Assembly: GCF_013359735.1 (NCBI RefSeq)
Contig: NZ_JABFMX010000016.1
Span: 1 to 64,000 of the forward strand
Reading direction: 5' to 3'
DNA from: Arthrobacter sp. C9C5
GTDB taxonomy: Bacteria; Actinomycetota; Actinomycetes; Actinomycetales; Micrococcaceae
Length of the DNA: 64,000 nt
Every line of letters begins with the position of its first letter. Position 1 is the first letter of the stretch. Positions 1 through 8,049 of this stretch are shown here, in pieces. The notes under the pieces are model-generated. The model was given only the letters and a program-made list of their open reading frames with translations. It was not told where the DNA came from and did not search any database. The translations under genes and the position numbers were made by a program.

Positions 1-102
1 GGCCCTCGCAGCCTAGGCTCTTACTTAGCCAGTCCAACTTTCAGGGACCAGTTCACGCGGAGGGGGCTTTCCGCTGCCCGGGTCCGGTGGGAGGATGTTG
101 CC

Positions 103-786
103 GTGGATTCCCTGTTCAATTTTATCGGCCACAACTGGTGGCTGGTGTTCCCGTTGAGCGCTCTGCTCGCAAACTGGGCCCGTTCCTGGAGCAAGGCCGC
201 CGAACGCCGGCACCGCCGGAAGGTGGAGCTGTACCGGCTGAAGAACCACCAGGCCGAGGTGGAACAGGCCGGCCGGGGCGAGGTACAGGCCCTCATCGAC
301 GCCCACGACGCCGTCAACCGGCGCTGGCTGGACTACGAACTGGACGTCGGCAAACTGATCGACTTCCCCGTGATGACCGATGTACGGGAGCCGCTCACCG
401 TGGCGTTCCTGCGCGCCAAACGCGAAGCCGACGGCCTGCGCCCGGCAGCCCCCGGACAGATCACGACGACGGCCCGGCTGACGGAATACCGCACCGCCGT
501 GCGCGGCTATGAACTGGCCTTCGACGTCGCCGAGCGCGAAGCCCGCCGGCTCAAGGACAGCAACTTCACCGGACCGGAACGCGAGCGGCTCGCCACGGCC
601 CGGAAACTGCTGCGGATCGCCTCCGACGCCGCCGCCACCCCGGCCGAGCGGCAGACGGCGTACAAGCGGGCACGGCGGGAGCTGGACGGCCTGATCGTGC
701 TGCCGGAGGCAACGCTGGCCGCCCTGGAGGAGAAGATCGCCGGCATGCTCGACGCCGGTCCGGCGATGGGGGCACCGCAGGGCTGA
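103..786 (+). CDS. hypothetical membrane-anchored helical protein
   Basis: I do not recognise this 227-residue protein and assign no function. It starts with GTG, preceded by GGGAGG at 89-94, 8 nt before the start. Residues about 8-25 are hydrophobic and Trp-rich (NWWLVFPLSALLANW) and are followed by a basic cluster (KAAERRHRRK). This looks like one N-terminal membrane anchor with a cytoplasmic tail. The rest is rich in Ala, Arg, Glu and Leu, has few helix breakers, and is probably largely helical or coiled coil. It sits upstream of the PiT gene on the same strand with a 189-nt gap, so joint transcription is uncertain. Codon use matches the neighbouring core genes. Confidence 0.75.
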   Translation: MDSLFNFIGHNWWLVFPLSALLANWARSWSKAAERRHRRKVELYRLKNHQAEVEQAGRGEVQALIDAHDAVNRRWLDYELDVGKLIDFPVMTDVREPLTVAFLRAKREADGLRPAAPGQITTTARLTEYRTAVRGYELAFDVAEREARRLKDSNFTGPERERLATARKLLRIASDAAATPAERQTAYKRARRELDGLIVLPEATLAALEEKIAGMLDAGPAMGAPQG

Positions 787-975
787 GCGCCGCCGGCACC
801 ACGGCCGGGCACGTTTTTTGCCCTGCACCCATTGGCACGTACGATCTATAGGGTTTCAGGACAGCTTTGGTGAACTGCACGGGTGCTCGCCGCTTGACAG
901 CGGGTGAACAGTGAGAAGCAAGGCCGCCACGGGGAATGAAACTGCTGACCGTCGACTCTGCAGATTGGGCAACAG
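787..975 (+). promoter_or_regulatory. upstream region of the phosphate transporter with two GGTGAAC boxes
   Basis: This 189-nt gap carries the heptamer GGTGAAC at 869-875 and again at 903-909, 34 nt start to start. GGTGAAC is the reverse complement of GTTCACC, the core of the actinobacterial PhoP (PHO box) direct repeat. The boxes sit upstream of an inorganic phosphate transporter, which makes phosphate control a reasonable idea. No canonical 11-bp-spaced tandem repeat is seen, so this is only a candidate. Confidence 0.3.
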
Positions 976-2184
976 GTGGAAATCACCGTAATGGTGGCGC
1001 TGGTTATAGCGCTGGCGCTTTTCTTTGACTTCACGAATGGATTTCACGACACCGCGAACGCGATGGCAACGCCCATCGCGACCGGTGCCATCAAGCCGAA
1101 GACCGCCGTCGCCCTCGCGGCAGTGCTGAACCTGGTGGGCGCGTTTCTTTCCACCGAGGTGGCCAAGACGGTGTCCGGCGGCATCATCCGGGAAGGTTCC
1201 GACGGCGTCCAGATCACCCCGGACATCATTTTCGCCGGCCTGATGGGCGCCATTCTGTGGAACATGATCACCTGGCTGAAGGGCCTTCCCTCCAGTTCCT
1301 CGCACGCCCTCTTCGGTGGCCTGATCGGTGCGGCCATCGCCGGCATCGGCCTGCACTCGGTGAACTTCGCCTCGGTGCTCCAGAAGGTCCTCCTGCCCGC
1401 AGTTTTCGCCCCCGTCATCGCTGCCGCCGTGGCCTACGTGTGCACCCGGCTGGCTTATGCGCTGACGGCCCGGCACGACCCAGAGACCGGCAGCAAGCTG
1501 ACGCAGAAGCGCGGCGGTTTCCGCACCGGACAGATCTTCACCTCCAGCCTGGTGGCCCTCGCGCACGGCACCAATGACGCGCAGAAGACCATGGGCATCA
1601 TCACCCTGGTGCTCATCTCGGCCGGAAGCCAGGCTCCCGGCTCGGGACCGCAGCTCTGGGTCATCGCGGCCTGTGCGCTGGCCATCGCAATCGGCACGTA
1701 CTCCGGCGGCTGGCGGATCATCCGGACCATGGGTTCGGGCCTCACCGACGTCAAACCCGCCCAGGGCTTCGCCGCTGAGACCAGCACCGCCGCCGCCATC
1801 CTCGCCTCCTCCCACCTCGGCTTCGCCCTCTCCACCACGCACGTGGCCTCGGGCTCGGTCATCGGCTCGGGGATGGGCCGCCGCGGCACCACCGTGCGCT
1901 GGGGGACCGCGGGGAAGATCGTCGTCGGCTGGCTCTTCACCCTCCCGGCCGCCGGGATCGTCGGCGCCCTGACCGCCATGCTGGTGCACACCGGTACGGT
2001 CGGATTCGTGATCGCCGCGGTCGCCGGCACGGCAGCCGTGGTCTACATGTTCGTTGCGTCCCGGAAGTCCCACGTCGGCCACCACAACGCCGTCGAAGTC
2101 GAAGAGGCCGGCCAGGCCATCCGGTTCGCCAAGAAGAAGGCGGCTGCGGTCAGCCGCAACAACAACTCCAAGGGTGGCCGGTAA
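976..2184 (+). CDS. pit: inorganic phosphate transporter, PiT family
   Basis: Low-affinity symporter that brings inorganic phosphate (as metal phosphate) across the cytoplasmic membrane, PiT/PHO-4 family. Both family signatures are visible: DFTNGFHDTANAMAT near residues 17-31 and ALAHGTNDAQKTMG near residues 195-208, marking the two inverted repeats. Multiple hydrophobic segments and 402 residues fit the family. The C-terminus is a short basic tail (AKKKAAAVSRNNN). The start is GTG, giving MEITVMVALV; an in-frame ATG lies shortly downstream. Its stop overlaps the start of the next small membrane gene in a TAATG junction, so the two are probably translationally coupled. Confidence 0.95.
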   Translation: MEITVMVALVIALALFFDFTNGFHDTANAMATPIATGAIKPKTAVALAAVLNLVGAFLSTEVAKTVSGGIIREGSDGVQITPDIIFAGLMGAILWNMITWLKGLPSSSSHALFGGLIGAAIAGIGLHSVNFASVLQKVLLPAVFAPVIAAAVAYVCTRLAYALTARHDPETGSKLTQKRGGFRTGQIFTSSLVALAHGTNDAQKTMGIITLVLISAGSQAPGSGPQLWVIAACALAIAIGTYSGGWRIIRTMGSGLTDVKPAQGFAAETSTAAAILASSHLGFALSTTHVASGSVIGSGMGRRGTTVRWGTAGKIVVGWLFTLPAAGIVGALTAMLVHTGTVGFVIAAVAGTAAVVYMFVASRKSHVGHHNAVEVEEAGQAIRFAKKKAAAVSRNNNSKGGR

Positions 2185-2405
2185 TGAAGTGGCTTGAACT
2201 CGTCCTGGTAGCGGGGGCCACCCTCGTCTCCGCCGTGACCGTCGTCGTCCTCTACGCCCTGGGCGTGCGTCTCACCGCCATCGCCGGGGACTTCCGGAGC
2301 AGCCAGCCGGGCTGGATCCGGCCGCTTTCCTACGTCTGCTTCGGCCTCTGCGGCCTGGCGGTGCTCTTCGGGCTGTACCTGATCATTCCGTACTTCAGCA
2401 AGTAG
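2184..2405 (+). CDS. small two-helix membrane protein coupled to pit
   Basis: A 73-residue protein of unknown function. It has two clear membrane segments: residues about 5-30 (LELVLVAGATLVSAVTVVVL) and about 46-69 (ending VLFGLYLIIPYFSK), joined by a short polar loop. The ATG shares one base with the stop of the phosphate transporter gene (TAATG), so expression is probably coupled. The overlap suggests an accessory subunit or modulator of the transporter; this is inference from context only. Nothing in the sequence indicates an enzymatic role. Confidence 0.8.
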   Translation: MKWLELVLVAGATLVSAVTVVVLYALGVRLTAIAGDFRSSQPGWIRPLSYVCFGLCGLAVLFGLYLIIPYFSK

Positions 2406-2442
2406 CCGACGGCGGAGGCGGCGGCCGGGCAGGCGCCCGGGA

Positions 2443-2502
2443 GGGGCGCTTCGGGAACGGGTACTTCGGGCCAGGGTGCTCCGGAAGGGGCGCTCTGGGA
2501 AA
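2443..2502 (+). repeat. degenerate 15-bp tandem repeat, four copies
   Basis: Four imperfect copies of a GGG-x-GCTTCGGGAA-like unit start at 2443, 2459, 2474 and 2488, with a period of 14-16 bp. The array lies between the small membrane gene and the dihydrofolate-reductase-like gene. No function can be assigned. Confidence 0.5.
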
Positions 2503-2518
2503 AGCCCCCGGCGGTGGC

Positions 2519-2524
2519 TACGCT
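2519..2524 (+). promoter_or_regulatory. putative -10 box (TACGCT) for a leaderless gene
   Basis: TACGCT fits TANNNT and lies exactly 6 nt before the ATG at 2531, so transcription would begin at or next to the start codon. No Shine-Dalgarno sequence is present at that ATG. Confidence 0.45.
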
Positions 2525-2530
2525 GGGCAC

Positions 2531-3079
2531 ATGCCCGGTTTCCAGTACTTCGTAGCTGCCTCCCTGGACGGCTTCATCGCCACCGCGGACGACGACCTCG
2601 ACTGGCTGCTCCAGTTCGACGGCTTTGCCGGCGGCAAGGAGAGCTACGAGGCCTTCATGGCTGACGTCGGCTGCATCGTGATGGGCGGGGAAACCTACGC
2701 CTGGCTCACCGAGCACGAGCCCGGCAACTGGCCGTACCCCGGCACCCCCTGCTGGATCTTCACGCACCACGAACTGGCGGCCCCGAAGGGTACGGACATC
2801 ACCTTCGTCCGCGGACCCGTGGCCGAATTCGCCGAGGACCTGTTGGACGCCGCCGCGGGCAAGAACGTCTGGGTGGTGGGCGGGGGTATCCTCGCCGCGC
2901 AATTCGCCGACGCCGGACTGCTGGCGGAATTGATCGTCTCGATCATCCCGCTCGTCCTGGGCGGCGGGAAGCCGCTGCTTCCGCTGGCCCGCCCGACGGC
3001 ACCGCTGGAACTGCTCTCGTCGCGGACCATGGGCCGCGGCATCGTCGAGCTCCGCTACCGCCTCCCGGGCGGCTCCTGA
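2531..3079 (+). CDS. dihydrofolate reductase family protein (RibD C-terminal fold)
   Basis: A 182-residue NADPH-dependent reductase-like protein of the RibD C-terminal/DHFR superfamily, YwjB/YyaP type. The start MPGFQYFVAASLDGFIA matches the family pattern of a first strand followed by SLDGxIA. Other family hallmarks are IVMGGETYAWL near residue 56 and VWVVGGGILAAQF near residue 117. The natural substrate of this branch is unknown, and it is not expected to be the folate-pathway DHFR. It stands alone, converges on the thioesterase gene (33-nt gap), and appears leaderless, with a -10 box 6 nt upstream. Confidence 0.85.
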   Translation: MPGFQYFVAASLDGFIATADDDLDWLLQFDGFAGGKESYEAFMADVGCIVMGGETYAWLTEHEPGNWPYPGTPCWIFTHHELAAPKGTDITFVRGPVAEFAEDLLDAAAGKNVWVVGGGILAAQFADAGLLAELIVSIIPLVLGGGKPLLPLARPTAPLELLSSRTMGRGIVELRYRLPGGS

Positions 3080-3112
3080 CCCCGGGCCGAAGCCGGGCTG
3101 ACTGCGGTCAGG

Positions 3113-3577
3113 CTACTCGGTCACATCGCGGAGCAGGTTGGTGATCCGCGCAGTGGAAAGCCGGCGGCCCTGCTCGTCGGTCATCACAATTTCGTGGGTC
3201 GTGAGGGTGCGGCCCAGGTGGATGGCTGTGCAGGTGCCTGTCACGGTGCCGGAGGAGATCGCGCGGTGGTGCGTCGCGCCGACGTCGATCCCCAGGGCTT
3301 GGCGCCCCGGCCCGGCGTGCATGCCGGCGGCGAAGGACCCCAGCGTTTCGGCCAGCACCACGTGCGCGCCGCCGTGCAGGATTCCAGCCACCTGGGTGTT
3401 GCCCTCCACGGGCATGGTGGCAACGGTGCGTTCAGGGCTCATCTCGAGGAAGTGGATTCCCATCTTCACCACCAGGGCGCCGACCCCCATCCGGCCCAGC
3501 CAGTCGTGCAGTTCCGCGGGAACGCCGGCGGCTTCCAGTTCGGCGGCGAACGGGGTGGGCGTGAAATTGTCGATCAT
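3113..3577 (-). CDS. PaaI-type hotdog thioesterase
   Basis: A 154-residue hotdog-fold acyl-CoA thioesterase of the PaaI/YbdB-like group, hydrolysing aromatic or medium-chain acyl-CoA thioesters in the cytoplasm. The diagnostic stretch is QVAGILHGGAHVVLAETLGS, with the HGG loop and the following helix carrying Glu as the likely catalytic residue. The later segment GIDVGATHHRAISSGTVTG forms the substrate-side strand. I chose the ATG at 3577 (MIDNFTPTPFAAEL), because the open frame upstream of it is low-complexity Ala-rich sequence antisense to the polA N-terminus. It diverges from polA; the two starts are only 19 bp apart, so the promoters must overlap. Substrate specificity cannot be read from the sequence. 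Confidence 0.85.
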   Translation of the reverse strand: MIDNFTPTPFAAELEAAGVPAELHDWLGRMGVGALVVKMGIHFLEMSPERTVATMPVEGNTQVAGILHGGAHVVLAETLGSFAAGMHAGPGRQALGIDVGATHHRAISSGTVTGTCTAIHLGRTLTTHEIVMTDEQGRRLSTARITNLLRDVTE

Positions 3578-3583
3578 GGCAAC

Positions 3584-3589
3584 TAGGCT
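3584..3589 (+). promoter_or_regulatory. putative -10 box (TAGGCT) for polA
   Basis: TAGGCT lies 7 nt before the GTG at 3597. The spacing fits a leaderless polA transcript and favours GTG 3597 over the in-frame ATG at 3576, which lies upstream of the box. Confidence 0.4.
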
Positions 3590-3596
3590 GGCACCT

Positions 3597-6482
3597 GTGA
3601 GCGAAACTACCAAACCGGCCCCTTCCCCTTCTGCCGCAGGCACCGCAACAGCCGCCGCAGGCAGCACAACATCCGCCGCAACAGACACGCTGGCTGACGC
3701 AGCCGCGGCGGCGGGCGGTTCCGTCCTCGTGGCCGAAGCGGCAAAGAAGCCCCGGCACGGCACGGCTCATGTCTCCGCCACCGAAGCGCCGGTCATCCCC
3801 ATCACCGACCAGCCCCGCCTCCTGGTGCTGGACGGCCACTCCATGGCCTTCCGGGCATTCTTCGCCCTACCCGCGGACAAGTTCTCCACCGCTACCGGGC
3901 AGCACACCAACGCCGTGCATGGTTTCACGTCCATGCTGATCAACCTGATCAAGGCGCAAAAGCCCACCCACGTGGCCGTGGCATTCGACGTCTCGGATGA
4001 AACCACCCACCGCAAGGCCGAGTACGACGGCTACAAGGGCGGCCGCAACGAGACTCCGCGGGAAATGAGCGGCCAGATCGACCTGATCGACAAGGTCATG
4101 GGCGCGTGGGGCATCAAGACCATCAAGTTGCCTGGTTGGGAGGCCGACGACATCCTGGCCACGCTCGCCGCCATGGGCGAGAAGGCAGGCTACGAGGTGC
4201 TGCTGGTCTCGGGCGACCGCGATGCCTTCCAGCTCATTACGGATAACGTGTTCGTGCTTTACCCCAAGAAGGGTGTCAGCGACATCCCCCGGATGGACGC
4301 GGACGCCATCCAGGAAAAATATTTCGTCAGTCCGGCGCAGTACTCGGACCTCGCCGCCCTGGTGGGCGAGACCGCCGACAACCTGCCCGGCGTGCCCGGC
4401 GTTGGCCCCAAGACGGCAGCCAAATGGATCAACCTCTACGGCGGTCTGGAGGGCGTCCTGGAGAACCTTGATGCGATCGGCGGGAAGGTGGGGGACGCCC
4501 TGCGCGAAAACGTCGAGGCGGTCAAGCGGAACCGGCGGCTCAACAGGCTCCGCACCGATCTCGAACTGCCCGTCACCCTGGACGACCTCGCGGACCCGCG
4601 CCCGGACCAGGCGGCCCTCGAGGAGCTGTTCGACGCCCTCGAATTCAAGACCATCCGCACCCGGCTCTTTGCCCTCTACGGCAGTGAAGTAACGGAAGCC
4701 GAGCGGGACAGCATCGAAACCCCGGACTTCACGATCCCCTCGGACGCCGCCGAGCTGGCCGCGTTCCTCGCGGCCGGCGCGGGGAAGCGGTCCGCCATGG
4801 CGGTCGACCTCGTGCCCGGCCGGATCGGCGAGGACGCCGCCGCGCTGGCGATCGTCCGCGACGACGCCGCCGTCTACGTCGACCTGGCCCGACAGGACGC
4901 CGACGCCGAAAACGTCCTGGCCGCCTGGCTGCGAGACGCCCAGTCACCCAAGGTGATGCACGGCTTCAAGGCCGCGCTGAAGGCGCTGACTGCGCGCGGC
5001 CTGGAACTTGAGGGCGTGGTGGATGACACGTCCATCTCCGGCTACCTCATCCAGCCCGACCGCCGCAGCTACGAGCTCGCCGAGCTGGCGCAGCACCACC
5101 TCAACGTCGCGGTATCGCAGGAAGCCGCGAAAGAAGGCCAGCTTGAGCTGGCGTTCGACGGCGAGGACGCTGCCGCCGCCGGCGCGCTGGTCCACGTCGC
5201 CGCCGTCGTCCAGGCCCTGAGCCGCTACTTCGAATCAGAGCTCAAGGAGCGCAAAGCGCAGGACCTGCTGACGACCCTTGAACTGCCCGTCAGCCGGGTC
5301 CTCGCCGACATGGAACTGGCAGGAATCGCCATTGACATGGCGCGCATGGATGAGCAGCTGGCGGACCTCGCCAAGGTGATCGACAACGCGCAGGAGCAGG
5401 CGTTCGCGGCCATCGGCCACGAGGTGAACCTGGGGTCGCCCAAGCAGCTCCAGACCGTCCTGTTCGAGGAGCTGGGCCTGCCCAAGACCAAGAAGATCAA
5501 GTCCGGCTACACCACCGACGCCGCCTCGCTCAAGAACCTGCTGGAAAAGACCGGGCACGAATTCCTGGTCCAGCTGATGGCCCACCGCGAATCCTCGAAG
5601 CTGCGCCAGATGCTGGAGTCGCTGAAGAAGTCCGTCACGGAAGACGGCCGGATCCACACCACCTACGCGCAGAACGTCGCCGCCACGGGCCGGATCTCGT
5701 CCAACAACCCAAACCTGCAGAACATCCCGATCCGCAGCGAGGAAGGTCGCCGTGTGCGCGGCATCTTTGTGGTCAGCGACGGTTACGAGTGCCTGTTGTC
5801 CGCGGACTACTCGCAGATCGAAATGCGCATCATGGCCCACCTCTCGGGCGACGCCGGACTGATCCAGGCGTACAAGGACGGCGAAGACCTGCACCGCTTT
5901 GTGGGCTCGAACATCTTCCACGTGCCCACCGACCAGGTGACCAGCGCGATGCGTTCCAAGGTCAAGGCGATGTCCTATGGGCTGGCGTATGGCCTGACCT
6001 CGTTCGGCCTGTCCAAGCAGCTGGAGATTTCCGTTGACGAGGCGCGGACCCTGATGAAGGACTACTTCGACCGGTTCGGCGCCGTCCGCGACTACCTGCG
6101 CGGCGTCGTCGACCAGGCCAGGATCGACGGGTACACCGCCACCATCGAGGGCCGCCGCCGGTACCTCCCGGACCTGACCAGCACCGACCGCCAGCTGCGC
6201 GAAAACGCTGAACGCATCGCGCTCAACTCGCCGATCCAAGGCTCCGCGGCCGACATCATCAAGCGGGCCATGCTGGGCGTTTCCGACGCGCTGGCCGAGC
6301 AGGGGCTCAAATCACGGATGCTGCTGCAGGTCCATGATGAACTGGTCCTCGAAGTGGCCGAGGGCGAACGCGAGGCCGTCGAGAAGCTCGTGACGGAACA
6401 GATGGGGGCCGCGGCGCAGTTGTCGGTTCCGCTGGAAGTCCAGATCGGCATCGGCTCCAGCTGGTACGAGGCGGGGCACTAG
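3597..6482 (+). CDS. polA: DNA polymerase I
   Basis: Fills gaps after excision repair and removes Okazaki primers. The 961-residue protein has an Ala/Ser/Thr-rich N-terminal extension of about 70 residues, then the 5'-3' exonuclease domain (LLVLDGHSMAFR near residue 75, WEADDILATLA near 181, and the helix-hairpin-helix LPGVPGVGPKTAAKW). A degenerate 3'-5' exonuclease domain follows. The polymerase domain has motif A (SADYSQIEMR, near 735), the O-helix KVKAMSYGLAYG (near 790) and motif C (LLQVHDELVLEV, near 910). In the middle domain the first exonuclease motif reads AMAVDLVPG instead of D-x-E, so proofreading is probably lost, as in other actinobacterial PolA. GTG 3597 is preferred over ATG 3576. 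A GC-rich hairpin follows the stop. Confidence 0.97.
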   Translation: MSETTKPAPSPSAAGTATAAAGSTTSAATDTLADAAAAAGGSVLVAEAAKKPRHGTAHVSATEAPVIPITDQPRLLVLDGHSMAFRAFFALPADKFSTATGQHTNAVHGFTSMLINLIKAQKPTHVAVAFDVSDETTHRKAEYDGYKGGRNETPREMSGQIDLIDKVMGAWGIKTIKLPGWEADDILATLAAMGEKAGYEVLLVSGDRDAFQLITDNVFVLYPKKGVSDIPRMDADAIQEKYFVSPAQYSDLAALVGETADNLPGVPGVGPKTAAKWINLYGGLEGVLENLDAIGGKVGDALRENVEAVKRNRRLNRLRTDLELPVTLDDLADPRPDQAALEELFDALEFKTIRTRLFALYGSEVTEAERDSIETPDFTIPSDAAELAAFLAAGAGKRSAMAVDLVPGRIGEDAAALAIVRDDAAVYVDLARQDADAENVLAAWLRDAQSPKVMHGFKAALKALTARGLELEGVVDDTSISGYLIQPDRRSYELAELAQHHLNVAVSQEAAKEGQLELAFDGEDAAAAGALVHVAAVVQALSRYFESELKERKAQDLLTTLELPVSRVLADMELAGIAIDMARMDEQLADLAKVIDNAQEQAFAAIGHEVNLGSPKQLQTVLFEELGLPKTKKIKSGYTTDAASLKNLLEKTGHEFLVQLMAHRESSKLRQMLESLKKSVTEDGRIHTTYAQNVAATGRISSNNPNLQNIPIRSEEGRRVRGIFVVSDGYECLLSADYSQIEMRIMAHLSGDAGLIQAYKDGEDLHRFVGSNIFHVPTDQVTSAMRSKVKAMSYGLAYGLTSFGLSKQLEISVDEARTLMKDYFDRFGAVRDYLRGVVDQARIDGYTATIEGRRRYLPDLTSTDRQLRENAERIALNSPIQGSAADIIKRAMLGVSDALAEQGLKSRMLLQVHDELVLEVAEGEREAVEKLVTEQMGAAAQLSVPLEVQIGIGSSWYEAGH

Positions 6483-6522
6483 GCCGGGCCCCGGAGCCGG
6501 GGCCGGCCGTTCGGTTCTTTCA
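6482..6522 (+). terminator. terminator after polA
   Basis: A very GC-rich stem (GGCC-GGGCCCCGG against CCGGGGCC-GGCC, with a one-base bulge, 6483-6508) is followed by TTCGGTTCTTTC. Confidence 0.6.
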
Positions 6523-6551
6523 AAGTTGCAAGAATTTCCAGGGGGAAGCAC

Positions 6552-7838
6552 GTGGCAGAGCAGTATGAAATCAGGCGTTTCCGCGCGGTCGAGAAGGGCT
6601 CGGCGGAATACGGCAGGGGTGTCTCCTGGCTTCGTGGCGTCGGCATAGGGTTCTACGACGACCGGCACAAGGACGAGTTCATCGACAAGGTCATGGCGAT
6701 GTACCGGGTGGACGACCGCGAAATGACGGGCGTTTACCAGACGGGAGAGGTGGCGCCGCACTCGCTGCCGGCCGACGTCCCGGTGGCCACCTTCGCCACC
6801 CTGCGCAAGGACCTCAACATCGGCTACGGCCGCCAGCTCATGACCCAGCTAGTCACCGCCGTCACGGTGCGCGGAACCCACCGCCGGCAAGGACTGCTGC
6901 GCCGGATGATGACCGAGGACCTTGCCGCGGCGAAGGCCGACGGCGTCGCCATGGCCGCCCTGACGGCCTCGGAGGCGTCCATCTACGGCCGCTTCGGCTA
7001 CGGTGTGGCGACCTTCGAGCGCAGTATCAAGGTGGAGACCGGCCCGCGCTTCCGGCTGCGCCACGAGGCCGAGGGGTCGGTGGAGATCGCGGACCGCAAG
7101 GTGCTGCTGGAACTGGCCCCGGCGGTGTTCGAGCGCGCCCACGCCGTCACGCCGGGCTCGATCATGCGGCAGGAAGCGTACCGGCTCCGCGTTTCCGGAT
7201 CGCTGTCCCGCGACGGCAGCGAGGACGAGGCGATCAAATGCGCCTTGCACTACGACGCTGCCGGCACGGTTGACGGCTACGTGTCGTACAAGTTCGCCGG
7301 CTGGGACACCGACCCCGCGACGGTCGAAATCGTGGACCTCGTGGCCGGGACCGACGCCGCCTACCTGGAGCTGTGGCAGTTCCTCGGCAGCATGGACCTG
7401 ATTCGGCGGGTCAGCTGGAAGGAAGCCCCGGTCGACGACCCGCTGACCTGGGCCCTCGAGGATCCCCGCTGCATCGAGTCCTCGGACCACGGCGACATGC
7501 TGTGGCTGCGGGTGCTGGACCCGGAACGGGTCTTGGCCGCGCGGCGCTACTCCGCCGACGGATCCCTCGTGCTCCGCGTCACCGACAGCCTCGGCTTCGC
7601 GGCGGGGACGTTCGCCTTGCGGGTCGTCGGGGGAGAGGCGACAGTGACGCCGGCCCCCGACGCCGAGCCGGAGCTGGCGCTGGATGTCGCGGACCTCGGC
7701 TCCATCTACCTCGGCGCCGTCTGTCCCGTGACCCTGAAGGCGGCCGGCCGGCTTATCGAACACACCCCGGGGGCCGCGCTGACGGCGCGGCTGATGTTCG
7801 CCGTCGAACGCGCACCGCACTGCCTCACGCACTTCTAG
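6552..7838 (+). CDS. Eis-like GNAT N-acetyltransferase
   Basis: A 428-residue acetyl-CoA-dependent acyltransferase of the Eis family: two fused GNAT domains and a C-terminal SCP2-like domain. The acetyl-CoA loop is VTVRGTHRRQGLLRRMM near residues 99-115, followed by MAALTASEASIYGRFGYG, a signature of this family. The C-terminal part (LALDVADLGSIYLG) resembles the sterol-carrier-like fold of Eis proteins. The start is GTG with AGGGGGAAG just upstream. Mycobacterial Eis acetylates aminoglycosides and proteins, but environmental homologues have unknown substrates, so I give no gene symbol and claim no resistance role. It is monocistronic, between polA and rpsA. Confidence 0.85.
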   Translation: MAEQYEIRRFRAVEKGSAEYGRGVSWLRGVGIGFYDDRHKDEFIDKVMAMYRVDDREMTGVYQTGEVAPHSLPADVPVATFATLRKDLNIGYGRQLMTQLVTAVTVRGTHRRQGLLRRMMTEDLAAAKADGVAMAALTASEASIYGRFGYGVATFERSIKVETGPRFRLRHEAEGSVEIADRKVLLELAPAVFERAHAVTPGSIMRQEAYRLRVSGSLSRDGSEDEAIKCALHYDAAGTVDGYVSYKFAGWDTDPATVEIVDLVAGTDAAYLELWQFLGSMDLIRRVSWKEAPVDDPLTWALEDPRCIESSDHGDMLWLRVLDPERVLAARRYSADGSLVLRVTDSLGFAAGTFALRVVGGEATVTPAPDAEPELALDVADLGSIYLGAVCPVTLKAAGRLIEHTPGAALTARLMFAVERAPHCLTHF

Positions 7839-7865
7839 AAGGGTGCCGGCGGGCTCCGTTGCGCT

Positions 7866-7895
7866 TTGACCGGCGTTGACGTATACGACTAGACT
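7866..7895 (+). promoter_or_regulatory. putative rpsA promoter
   Basis: TTGACC (7866-7871) and TAGACT (7890-7895) are separated by 18 nt, resembling a sigma-A-type promoter. Transcription would start near 7902, giving a leader of about 148 nt before rpsA. Confidence 0.45.
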
Positions 7896-7947
7896 AAACG
7901 GGCGTGTACTACGTGTGCGCAATCTAATCCACAAAATCAGGATGACC

Positions 7948-8002
7948 CGGCGGATCGCCTTTGATCTGCCGTGTTCTCCACCCGCGTCGCCGACGCGGGT
8001 GG
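7948..8002 (+). other. two tandem hairpins in the rpsA leader
   Basis: Hairpin 1: CGGCGGATC (7948-7956) pairs with GATCTGCCG (7963-7971), with one G-U pair. Hairpin 2: CCACCCGCGTC (7978-7988) pairs perfectly with GACGCGGGTGG (7992-8002) across a 3-nt loop. There is no U-run, so these are not simple terminators. They may take part in control of S1 synthesis, but that is inference. Confidence 0.5.
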
Positions 8003-8049
8003 GACGGTTTGCCTGACCGAATAACTATCCACAACGGAGCCCCTACTAC

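Noticed and set aside
3138..3596. Possible longer PolA N-terminus starting at 3138
   Set aside because: This stretch is antisense to the hotdog thioesterase, which has a good domain match. A -10 box and GTG at 3597 explain the polA start.
6552..7838. Naming the GNAT gene eis with an aminoglycoside-resistance role
   Set aside because: The fold matches Eis, but substrate cannot be inferred. Environmental homologues are not shown to confer resistance.
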